Shown here: positions 56,987 through 64,000 of the stretch, piece by piece
How positions within the stretch are numbered: the first letter of the stretch is position 1
Layout: every line of letters starts with the position of its first letter
DNA from: Treponema sp. UBA4873
GTDB taxonomy: Bacteria > Spirochaetota > Spirochaetia > Treponematales > Treponemataceae
Reading direction: 5' to 3'
Assembly: GCA_002399405.1 (NCBI GenBank)
Contig: DHDP01000012.1
Span: forward strand, 186,001 to 250,000
Length of the DNA stretch: 64,000 nucleotides
Translations under genes and position numbers: made by a program
The notes under the pieces: generated by a model
Databases searched by the model: none
Told to the model about the DNA's origin: nothing
The model's input: the letters and a program-made list of their open reading frames with translations, nothing else

Positions 56987-59900
56987 ATGAAAATTTTTCC
57001 TAAAGCTTTGGCTGCGGTATTTCTGACTGCAGGACTTCTCTCCTGTTCCAACGGATTATCGGATCCGCTGGAAGCTGCGTCGTCACGGAAGGGCGCGTCC
57101 GCACGTGCAAGTACGGCGAGTACTTCGGAATCATCCCGCAGAGTCGTCGGCTATTTCTGCGAATGGGGCATTTACGGCGCGCACAACAACTACTACGTAA
57201 CGTCGATTCCGTACAGCAAACTGACGCACATCAATTACGCGTTCGTCGGTCTCGATCCCTCGACGCATGCCGTTCAGATTCTTGATCCGTGGGCGACTAC
57301 CGACATTGTATATCCGGGAGAGTCGTGGGACACGCAGTACAAAGGCAACCTGGGCATGCTTAAAAAAATGAAGCTGGAGTATCCGGGAGTAAAAGTGCTT
57401 ATTTCCGTCGGAGGATGGACACGTTCTAACGGATTCCACAGCGCGGCTGCCACCGCAGAATCGCGAAAAACGACTGCGGACAACCTTGTCGCCTTCATGA
57501 AGCAGTACGGGCTCGACGGCATAGACATCGACTGGGAATACCCGGGAATCAACAGGGATAAAGATTCGGGCGATCAGTACGACATGGGCGCGCCGGGCGG
57601 AATTGAAGACAAGGAAAACTACACGCTCTTTCTTAAGGCTATCCGCGAGGCACTCGACGCACAGGAAACGACGGACGGTACGCACTATGAACTCACTGCG
57701 GCAGTGGGTGTCGGATACGATAAGATTGAAGTCACGAATCCCGGAGATTACTGCCAGTATCTCGACGCGCTCAACCTCATGTCGTATGATATGCACGGAG
57801 GATTCGAAACTGCGATCGGCCATCAGGCACCGCTGTATGCGAACACAGCGCACGACACGCACTCCGAACTCGTAAACGAGCGGTACAACATAGACTGGGC
57901 AGTAAACAAATTCCTCGAACTCGGCGTTCCCGCGGAAAAAATCGTCGTGGGAATTCCGTTCTACAGCCGCGGCTGGAACAATGTGTCCGGAGGCTGGGAC
58001 GTCGACGGCGACGGGCAGGCGGACGGCATGTTCGGAACGGGCGGTTCAACGCTCGCGGGCACGTGGGGAACGGGCGGCCAAAGCCCGTACTTCGTCGTCA
58101 GGCAGCTCGAAGGAACGTCGGGATGGACGAAGTACCGCGATACGATCAGCAAGGCATGCTGGCTGTACAACCGCAGCGCAAAGGAACTGTACACGTATGA
58201 CGACGAAGAAACGGTCCGTACGAAAATGGACTACATCATCAACAAAAATCTCGGCGGCGCGATGTACTGGGAACTCGACGGCGACGACTGGCAGAACGGC
58301 TACGACCTGGTAAACATAGTCGCCGACGCCATGCTCGGAAACGACTGGAATCCGGGGGACACAGGTTCCGGTACCGGCGGCGATTCGGGGAGCGGTTCCG
58401 ATACGGGAACAGGTTCGGGGTCAGATTCCGGAGATACGACAGTTCCGACTGACGGACCGGCAACGGGAATTCCGGGAACACCGAGCATTGAGCAGACAAC
58501 GTGGAACGGCGAAGCGACGTTCGGCATAAAGATGAACATGTGGTGGGGACAGAACGGCACGCTCGTCGAGCTGTATGAAAACGGAACGAAAGTGCAGTCG
58601 GCGACTCTTACCGACAACTCTCCGTCGGCTCAGTCGTACACGTTTACTGTTTCAGGCAAATCGAACGGTGCATATGAGTATGTTGCCAAGCTTACAAACA
58701 GATTCGGCACGACGACGTCGAATACCGTGAAATATACGGTTACCCAGGGAACGTCAGGCGGCAGCAGCGGTTCGGACACGGGATCGGGCACCGGTTCCGA
58801 GACGGGAAGCGGGTCAGGCTCGGGCGATTCGTCGGGAAGCGGCACTGTAACGGGAAAAGCGTGGACGATCGGAACCTACTATGCGGTCGGCGACACCTGC
58901 GTATACGACGGTATTCTTTACACGTGCCGCATTGCGAACACGGCAATCGCAACGTGGGAACCGCCGGCAGTTCCCGCGCTCTGGGTTGCGGGAGGAGCCG
59001 CAACTGCGGACGACAGCGGAAACACAAACACGGGAGGCGGCGGTACGGACAATTCAAACAACAACGGTTCAGACACCGGCACGGGAACGGACAACTCCGG
59101 GAACAATACGTACAATCCTGTAAATACGGAACTGCCGAAACACATCATGAGCGGCTACTGGCACAACTGGGACAGCGGCACGCCGTTTATTCCGCTTTCG
59201 AACGTCGACAAAGACTGGGACGTCATCAATGTTGCATTCGCAGAACCGGTAACGCCCGGGAGCGGCAACGGACAGATGAAGTTTTCTCCGTGTACGGCGA
59301 ACGGATATACGGCACAGCAGTTCAAAGCCGATATTGCGGCTATCCACGCCGAGGGCAGACGGGTCGTTCTTTCAATCGGCGGCTACGAAGGCTATTTCTC
59401 GCTCGACTCGACGTCAGCGGTAAATACGTTCGTTTCTCAGATCGAAGGATTCATCCAGGAATACAGCTTCGACGGCATCGACATCGACCTTGAACAGACT
59501 TCCCTCGCAATGAACAGCGGAAACGATCCCGACTTCAGGAATCCGACGTCGCCAAAAATCGTAAACATGATAAGCGCCATCAGACAGATATGCGCTAAGC
59601 ACGACGGGAATTTCATTCTCTCGTGGGCACCGGAAACGTTCTATCTGCAGATGGGACATCAGTTCTACGCCGGTCTCAACGGATATGTCGACAACCGCTC
59701 CGGTTCGTACATTCCGATGATATACGCGCTCCGCGACCTGACGACGTACGTGCAGGCACAGCTTTATAACTCCGGTTCAATCATGGACGAGAACGACAAT
59801 GTCTGCTATATGGGAACGACCGACGGTATCGTGGCTATGTGCCGCATGCTCATCAAAGGTTTCACCGTCAACGGGAACAGCAGCTACTTCTTTCCCGGAC

Positions 59901-60118
59901 TCCGTCCTGATCAGGTCGTAATAGCGGTTCCGGCTTCACAGGGAGCGGCAGGCAGCGGACAGATTTCCAACGGCGGACTTCAGGCGGCATATTCCCGGCT
60001 CAACGCTGCATATCCGGGAATGAGAGGATTTATGTCATGGTCAATCAACTGGGATGCATTCCAGAACAGCAACAGTTTCGTCGATCAGAACGCCTCGTAT
60101 CTCGACACCATAGACTGA
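56987..60118 (+). CDS. lipoprotein chitinase with two GH18 catalytic domains (1043 aa)
   Basis: The start at 56987 (MKIFPKALAA) follows GAGGTGGAG; the earlier ATG at 56927 lies in the promoter. Lipobox LLSC lipidates Cys20. Domains in order: a Ser/Ala-rich spacer; GH18 domain 1 (~52-450) with DGIDIDWE (catalytic Glu184), MSYDMHG and MYWELDGD; a Gly/Ser/Asp/Thr linker; an Ig/FN3-like module (~495-585); a second linker; a CBM5/12 chitin-binding module (~622-666, AWTIGTYYAVGDTCVYDG and WEPP); a third linker; GH18 domain 2 (~716-1040) with DGIDIDLE (catalytic Glu836) and MSWSINWD. Both active sites are intact and the two GH18 domains belong to different subtypes. It should degrade chitin at the cell surface. 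It is a single-gene unit. Confidence 0.93.
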   Translation: MKIFPKALAAVFLTAGLLSCSNGLSDPLEAASSRKGASARASTASTSESSRRVVGYFCEWGIYGAHNNYYVTSIPYSKLTHINYAFVGLDPSTHAVQILDPWATTDIVYPGESWDTQYKGNLGMLKKMKLEYPGVKVLISVGGWTRSNGFHSAAATAESRKTTADNLVAFMKQYGLDGIDIDWEYPGINRDKDSGDQYDMGAPGGIEDKENYTLFLKAIREALDAQETTDGTHYELTAAVGVGYDKIEVTNPGDYCQYLDALNLMSYDMHGGFETAIGHQAPLYANTAHDTHSELVNERYNIDWAVNKFLELGVPAEKIVVGIPFYSRGWNNVSGGWDVDGDGQADGMFGTGGSTLAGTWGTGGQSPYFVVRQLEGTSGWTKYRDTISKACWLYNRSAKELYTYDDEETVRTKMDYIINKNLGGAMYWELDGDDWQNGYDLVNIVADAMLGNDWNPGDTGSGTGGDSGSGSDTGTGSGSDSGDTTVPTDGPATGIPGTPSIEQTTWNGEATFGIKMNMWWGQNGTLVELYENGTKVQSATLTDNSPSAQSYTFTVSGKSNGAYEYVAKLTNRFGTTTSNTVKYTVTQGTSGGSSGSDTGSGTGSETGSGSGSGDSSGSGTVTGKAWTIGTYYAVGDTCVYDGILYTCRIANTAIATWEPPAVPALWVAGGAATADDSGNTNTGGGGTDNSNNNGSDTGTGTDNSGNNTYNPVNTELPKHIMSGYWHNWDSGTPFIPLSNVDKDWDVINVAFAEPVTPGSGNGQMKFSPCTANGYTAQQFKADIAAIHAEGRRVVLSIGGYEGYFSLDSTSAVNTFVSQIEGFIQEYSFDGIDIDLEQTSLAMNSGNDPDFRNPTSPKIVNMISAIRQICAKHDGNFILSWAPETFYLQMGHQFYAGLNGYVDNRSGSYIPMIYALRDLTTYVQAQLYNSGSIMDENDNVCYMGTTDGIVAMCRMLIKGFTVNGNSSYFFPGLRPDQVVIAVPASQGAAGSGQISNGGLQAAYSRLNAAYPGMRGFMSWSINWDAFQNSNSFVDQNASYLDTID

Positions 60119-60127
60119 AGCACAGGT

Positions 60128-60163
60128 AAAACAAAAAAGGCTGCCGGTTCTTCCGTGCAGCCT
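60128..60163 (-). terminator. terminator of the glycerol operon
   Basis: On the minus strand, AGGCTGC/GCAGCCT with an inner CC/GG pair, followed by TTTTTTGTTTT. It lies after the DUF1667 gene and may also slow transcription from the chitinase side. Confidence 0.85.
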
Positions 60164-60177
60164 GACTAGTATGCAGC

Positions 60178-60564
60178 CTATGCAGTTTCCACGTCGTCAC
60201 ACGCAATAATATCAGCACCGGTATTCAATATGTCTTCGCAGAGGACGTCGCCGGTATGCACAGGCGCTTTCACCGAAAGTCTGCGTATTACCTGCATGCA
60301 CTCAAGCTGCAGGTCGCGCGGTACTTCGATTTTCGATTTCGCAGCCACAAGACGGCGCGTACCGCCTGTAACCGCAACGGTGCATGTGAGTGTTCTCGTC
60401 GGATTCGTCAGTTCTTTCTGTGCATACTGTTCACCGCGCGGACACGCGTTGCCGGTCACCGAATATGAGACCGACTCATCAGCTTTCCGTATTTTCGTCA
60501 CTTCAAGCTGGCAGCCCATGGGGCAGATAATGCACGTCATCGTCGTTTTTTCGTTCGTTTCCAT
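60178..60564 (-). CDS. DUF1667 iron-sulfur-type small protein of the glycerol operon
   Basis: 128 residues. A Cys cluster at the N-terminus (CIICPMGCQL, then ACPRG about 20 residues later) matches the DUF1667 pattern CxxCPxGC. It probably binds an iron-sulfur cluster or other metal and passes electrons. The remainder is a small beta domain with no active-site motif. In Firmicutes and Thermotoga this family is found as the third gene after an FAD dehydrogenase and an FAD/NAD oxidoreductase, exactly the order here. The start at 60564 follows two bases after the oxidoreductase stop; 60540 is an alternative. Confidence 0.85.
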   Translation of the reverse strand: METNEKTTMTCIICPMGCQLEVTKIRKADESVSYSVTGNACPRGEQYAQKELTNPTRTLTCTVAVTGGTRRLVAAKSKIEVPRDLQLECMQVIRRLSVKAPVHTGDVLCEDILNTGADIIACDDVETA

Positions 60565-60566
60565 AA

Positions 60567-62000
60567 TCAGTCTATCGTATCCTCCGGTGTTTCAATCGAA
60601 ACGGTAAGCGGCGCCGTTACGTTCACCAGCGCCGATACGGGAATTTCGGCAGTCTGCATTTCACCGGGCCGTACGATGCGCGCTTTCTTTGAGAAAATCC
60701 GGTCGCTGCCGCTGTAAACGGAAATCGTCACGCCGCGGTACACGTCGGTGCTTCGGAACATAATCCGCACTTTCGGAACGACCGTGTCCGCGCCGGCCGC
60801 AGATACGGCGGCTGTATTTACGGATTCCTGCTGCGCTGCCGCCGCCTCCGACGTAAACTCATCGTCCACGTCCAGCTGCTGCGGTACTGTGTAGCGGACG
60901 CGGTCGCCCGGCCGTATGGGAATAACGACTGCATGTTTTCCCTGCACGGCGGACGGACGCTTTTCCGCCGCTGCTGCTGCATATTCCGCGGCACATCTGC
61001 CGGCAAGCAGGCTGGAGTTCGTCACGAAGTCCACAAGATCGTGCACGTGGACTGAGTTGCCGCATGCAAATATGCCGGGAACTGAAGTCTCCATCCGCTG
61101 ATTCACGGACGGCCCTTTCGTCACGGGATCCATATGTACGCCGGCGCCCGTACTCACCTCGTTTTCGGGAATGAGGCCGACCGAAAGAAGCAGCGTGTCG
61201 CACTCGATGAATTCTTCCGTTCCCGGAACCGCTCTGCGCCCCGCATCAACTTTTGCAATCGTCACACCTTCGACGCGCTCTCGTCCGTGAATTTCAGTAA
61301 CGGTCGTGTTCAGCCTGAGCGGAATACGGAAATTCTCAAGGCACTGCGTCATGTTGCGGCTCAATCCCGCGGAATACGGCATAACCTCGCATACGAGTTT
61401 CACGTCGCAGCCTTCGAGCGTGAGCCTGCGGGCCATAATAAGGCCGATATCGCCCGAACCGAGAATGACGATTTTTCTTCCCGGCAGATAGCCGTCGATG
61501 TTAACGAAGCGCTGTGCCGATCCCGCGGTAAATATTCCGGCCGGACGCGTTCCGGGAATGACGAGCGCACCGCGCGTACGTTCGCGGCATCCGGTCGCGA
61601 GAATCACCGCGCGCGTACGCAGGAACATGAGACCGTCGGCGGAATTCATCGCCGTAACGACGTGCTCAGTGCCGCCGGCGGAAATAGAAGCGCCAAGTCC
61701 CGCCTCCTCGAAATCCTCCGCCTTGTCTATTGAAACGACCATCGTATTCACTTTATATTCGATGCCCCGCTCCTCGGCCTGTTTCACGAAACGGCCCGCA
61801 TATTCGGGGCCGGTAAGTTCTTCGCCGAAATAGTGAAGCCCGAAACCGTTGTGGATGCATTGGAGCAGAATACCGCCGAGACGCGAATCGCGTTCCAGAA
61901 TCAGCAGTCTGTGCGCGCCGGTGTCGTACGCGGAGACAGCTGCGGCAAGCCCCGCGGGGCCGCCGCCGACTATTACCGCATCATAAATCAGTCCGCTCAT
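60567..62000 (-). CDS. FAD/NAD(P)-dependent oxidoreductase of the glycerol operon
   Basis: 477 residues of the pyridine nucleotide-disulfide fold. The FAD loop is VIVGGGPAGLAAA, followed by LLQCIHNGFG, the ATG motif VILATGCRER, the NAD loop IVILGSGDIGLIMARR and the second FAD motif GIFACGNSVHVHDLVD. There is no CxxxxC redox disulfide. An extra C-terminal domain (~385-477) with beta sandwich character (VRYTVPQQLDVDD, KVRIMFRSTDVYRGV) is typical of the FAD subunit paired with GlpA-like dehydrogenase and DUF1667. GGAG precedes the start, which overlaps the upstream gene by 4 bases. It probably moves electrons from glycerol-3-phosphate to an acceptor. Confidence 0.87.
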   Translation of the reverse strand: MSGLIYDAVIVGGGPAGLAAAVSAYDTGAHRLLILERDSRLGGILLQCIHNGFGLHYFGEELTGPEYAGRFVKQAEERGIEYKVNTMVVSIDKAEDFEEAGLGASISAGGTEHVVTAMNSADGLMFLRTRAVILATGCRERTRGALVIPGTRPAGIFTAGSAQRFVNIDGYLPGRKIVILGSGDIGLIMARRLTLEGCDVKLVCEVMPYSAGLSRNMTQCLENFRIPLRLNTTVTEIHGRERVEGVTIAKVDAGRRAVPGTEEFIECDTLLLSVGLIPENEVSTGAGVHMDPVTKGPSVNQRMETSVPGIFACGNSVHVHDLVDFVTNSSLLAGRCAAEYAAAAAEKRPSAVQGKHAVVIPIRPGDRVRYTVPQQLDVDDEFTSEAAAAQQESVNTAAVSAAGADTVVPKVRIMFRSTDVYRGVTISVYSGSDRIFSKKARIVRPGEMQTAEIPVSALVNVTAPLTVSIETPEDTID

Positions 62001-63508
62001 TCAATATCTCCTTCGCCGCCGGAAAAATCGCGCGTCTTTCCGTCAAGCACGAACGACGCACCGCCCTTTTTCGTCACCGACGTCATAGGTATGTGCGCTT
62101 CCCGCGAAAGTATTTCAGTCACGCGCGGCGAACAGAAGCCGCTCTGGCATCTTCCCATGCCTGCCCGCGTTCGGCGTTTGACGCCGTCGAGGTCGAGCGC
62201 ACCGAGCGGGGAACGGACGGCCTGCACGATCTCAGCTTCCGTCACGGTTTCGCAGCGGCAGACAATCCGGCCGTACAGCGGATTATCCTTAATAAGCTGC
62301 AGTTTCGTTTTTGTGTCTGCAGTGTTGAACGCAGTGATTCCCTTCCGCTCTTCAATAAAGCCGGGACGTTTTTTTACGTCGAGTCCCGCTTTTTCAAGCA
62401 GTTCAAGCATATACTCCGCAACCGCGGGAGCGGCCGACAATCCGGGAGAACAGATTCCTCCCGCATTGAAAAAGCCTTTGACGTCAGAATCTTCCTCGAT
62501 AATAAAATCGTTCACCGGGTTCTCTGCGTTTCCGTTCTCACCGGCCGTATAGGCGACGGCCCGGACTCCCGCAAACGAGTTGATGATGTTTCCGCGCGGA
62601 ATATCGGGAATGGTCAGCAGCGCTTTTGCAAGGATATCTGACTGAGATGCGGCCGTCGTTCCTTTATATTCGTACATTTCCGCGCTCTGATCGTCGGCGC
62701 TCGGTCCTATGAGGATGTTGCCGTCGACTGTCCGGGTAACGAGTACGCCCTTCCCCAGTTCAGTCGGAGTCTGAAACAGCACGTGACTGACAAGCAGGCG
62801 GCTTTTATTGTCGAGCAGGCAGTACTCGCCGCGCCGCTGCCGTATAACGAACGCGCGCGCACCCGCCATCGCGCTTACTGTGCCGGCTGCGACTCCCGCC
62901 GCGTTCACGACGAACCGCGCCCTCACGTCGCCGTGTCCGGTGTGAAGAACGAAAATACCGCCCTCTTTTTCAATCGCGTGTACGGTCGTATTGCGCATGA
63001 ACTCCGCACCGTTGATAACCGCGCTTTCGGCAAACGCCCACGTCGCTTTGTACGGACTTACGATTCCAGCTGTCGGCGCGTACAGCGCTGCGAGTGCGTT
63101 CTCACTGATATTCGGTTCCATCGTGCGAAGTTCGCCGCTGCCGACGATGCGCAACTCCTTTACCCCGTTTGCCTTTCCGTGTTCAAGGAGCGTATCAAGC
63201 AAAGCCCTCCCCTTTCCGTCGAACGCAACGACGAGCGAGCCGATCCGGCTGTAGTCGAAATTGAGTTTTTCCGCAAGTTCCGGATACATCGAACTTCCGC
63301 GCACATTGAAACGCGCCATAAGCGTTCCGGGCACGGGATCGTACCCCGCGTGGATGATGCCGGAGTTCGCCTTCGAACTGCCGCACGAGACGTCGTTTTC
63401 CTTTTCGATGAGAGCAATCTTTGCTGACGTCTTCGTAAGTTCGCGTGCAATACACGAACCTGTAATGCCGGCGCCTATCACGGCCGCATCATATATTTTT
63501 TCCGTCAT
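61997..63508 (-). CDS. glpA: FAD-dependent glycerol-3-phosphate dehydrogenase-type protein with BFD-like [2Fe-2S] domain
   Basis: 503 residues. The N-terminal FAD loop is AAVIGAGITGSCIAREL, followed by the DAO-family pattern (GSSKANSGIIHAGYDP, ARFNVRG and FVVNAAGVAAGTVS). The last ~120 residues contain RIVCRCETVTEAEI and GMGRCQSGFC, the four-Cys [2Fe-2S] (BFD-like) domain found in GlpA/anaerobic glycerol-3-phosphate dehydrogenases. It oxidises glycerol-3-phosphate to dihydroxyacetone phosphate, the step after glycerol kinase encoded just upstream. GGAGG precedes the start. It is not the classic E. coli GlpABC arrangement, since the two following genes are the FAD/NAD oxidoreductase and DUF1667 type. 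Confidence 0.85.
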   Translation of the reverse strand: MTEKIYDAAVIGAGITGSCIARELTKTSAKIALIEKENDVSCGSSKANSGIIHAGYDPVPGTLMARFNVRGSSMYPELAEKLNFDYSRIGSLVVAFDGKGRALLDTLLEHGKANGVKELRIVGSGELRTMEPNISENALAALYAPTAGIVSPYKATWAFAESAVINGAEFMRNTTVHAIEKEGGIFVLHTGHGDVRARFVVNAAGVAAGTVSAMAGARAFVIRQRRGEYCLLDNKSRLLVSHVLFQTPTELGKGVLVTRTVDGNILIGPSADDQSAEMYEYKGTTAASQSDILAKALLTIPDIPRGNIINSFAGVRAVAYTAGENGNAENPVNDFIIEEDSDVKGFFNAGGICSPGLSAAPAVAEYMLELLEKAGLDVKKRPGFIEERKGITAFNTADTKTKLQLIKDNPLYGRIVCRCETVTEAEIVQAVRSPLGALDLDGVKRRTRAGMGRCQSGFCSPRVTEILSREAHIPMTSVTKKGGASFVLDGKTRDFSGGEGDIE

Positions 63509-63577
63509 ATGCCTCCTCAGAAAACGGCTGATTCAGCCGCCGGGATTTTAACCGCACGTTTTTAATACCGCACTCAC

Positions 63578-64000
63578 TCAGCTCCGTGCCCAGTTTTTCG
63601 CGCGCTCGACGGCAAGTTTCCACTGGCCGTACAGGCTGTTCCGCCGTTTGTTTTCCATTTCGGGCGTAAAAATACGGTCTATCTTCCAGAAATCAAGCAG
63701 TTCCTCTTCGTCATTCCAGTAACCGACCGCAAGCCCCGCAAGAAACGCGGCACCGGTCGCCGTCGTCTCGACGTTCCGCGGACGGTATACCGGCGTATTG
63801 AGGATGTCCGACTGAAACTGCATCATGACGTCGCTGACGCACGCGCCTCCGTCGACTTTCACCGACGGAATTCCGCAGGCGGCGTCCTCCTTCATGCAGT
63901 CAAGCTCATCCTTTACCTGATACGCAATCGCTTCAAGAGCCGCCCTGCAGATGTGCGCTTTATTGACGCCGCGGGACAGCCCCACGATCGTGCCGCGCGC
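63578..64000 (-). CDS. glpK: glycerol kinase, C-terminal part (partial)
   Basis: The 3' end of glpK; the 5' part lies beyond 64000 and the frame is open to the edge. Visible are ARGTIVGLSRG at the edge, RAALEAIAYQVKDELDCM, the strictly conserved VDGGACVSDVMMQFQSDIL, TTATGAAFLAGLAVGYW and WKLAVERAKNW at the end, all typical of FGGY glycerol kinases. The enzyme phosphorylates glycerol to glycerol-3-phosphate, the substrate of the dehydrogenase encoded 69 bases downstream. Confidence 0.92.
   Translation of the reverse strand, partial: ARGTIVGLSRGVNKAHICRAALEAIAYQVKDELDCMKEDAACGIPSVKVDGGACVSDVMMQFQSDILNTPVYRPRNVETTATGAAFLAGLAVGYWNDEEELLDFWKIDRIFTPEMENKRRNSLYGQWKLAVERAKNWARS

Noticed and set aside
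58362..59120. Gly/Ser/Asp/Thr-coding tracts in the chitinase considered as a CRISPR-like or tandem DNA repeat
   Set aside because: The repetition is irregular, has no constant unit or spacer and is in frame, so it is protein linker sequence.

Overview
The window looks like chromosomal DNA of a host-associated spirochaete, most likely a Treponema of roughly 50% G+C. The evidence is the combination of spirochaete-type genes: an archaeal/eukaryotic-style PheS, a DUF5312-like protein, many exported TPR proteins, paired lipoprotein and beta-barrel genes, two CUT1 sugar importers without their own ATPase, and a tmRNA tag ending in ALAA. No species name can be supported from sequence alone. I see no insertion sequence, prophage, CRISPR array or integron, and no tRNA gene other than the tmRNA.

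Layout. 1-6.3 kb: end of mutL, two exported TPR proteins (minus strand), then an overlapping trio (membrane TPR protein with an Mrr-like tail, metallophosphoesterase, ParB-like protein). 6.4-9.0 kb: an RsbU/RsbV/RsbW-type partner-switching module. 9.1-9.5 kb: ssrA (tmRNA). 9.7-13 kb: a CUT1 sugar importer behind a perfect 34-bp palindrome. 13-18.6 kb: MgtC-like protein, an unknown protein, a dicarboxylate/amino-acid symporter, and a c-di-GMP pair (EAL and PilZ proteins, divergent). 18.6-27.9 kb: tex, a large lipoprotein with its beta-barrel partner, and the two Nfn-type oxidoreductase subunits. 27.9-39.5 kb: a catabolic locus on the minus strand: LacI regulator, extracellular GH71/GH99-like lipoprotein, binding protein, two permeases, two GH65 phosphorylases and beta-phosphoglucomutase. 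39.5-56.8 kb: housekeeping and envelope genes (GerMN protein, degenerate GGDEF protein, proS, ricT/yaaR/bactofilin/M23 operon, tatD, dus, an active-looking diguanylate cyclase, rhomboid, pheS). 57-60.1 kb: a lipoprotein chitinase with two GH18 domains behind a palindromic operator. 60.2-64 kb: a glycerol catabolic operon running off the right edge (glpK, FAD dehydrogenase, FAD/NAD oxidoreductase, DUF1667).

How the parts work together. The 28-39 kb locus reads as one pathway. A surface hydrolase releases oligosaccharides from a glucan, the binding protein and permeases import them, two inverting phosphorylases release beta-glucose-1-phosphate, and PgmB turns this into glucose-6-phosphate under LacI control. 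Family content suggests alpha-1,3- or alpha-1,2-linked glucose, which is inference. The chitinase adds a second extracellular polysaccharide activity.

The most unexpected regulatory pattern is that eight genes have a good sigma-70-type promoter whose -10 box ends only 5-8 bases before the start codon, with no Shine-Dalgarno sequence. Their mRNAs are predicted to be leaderless. Three of the four divergent promoter pairs among these genes and their neighbours are built this way on both sides.
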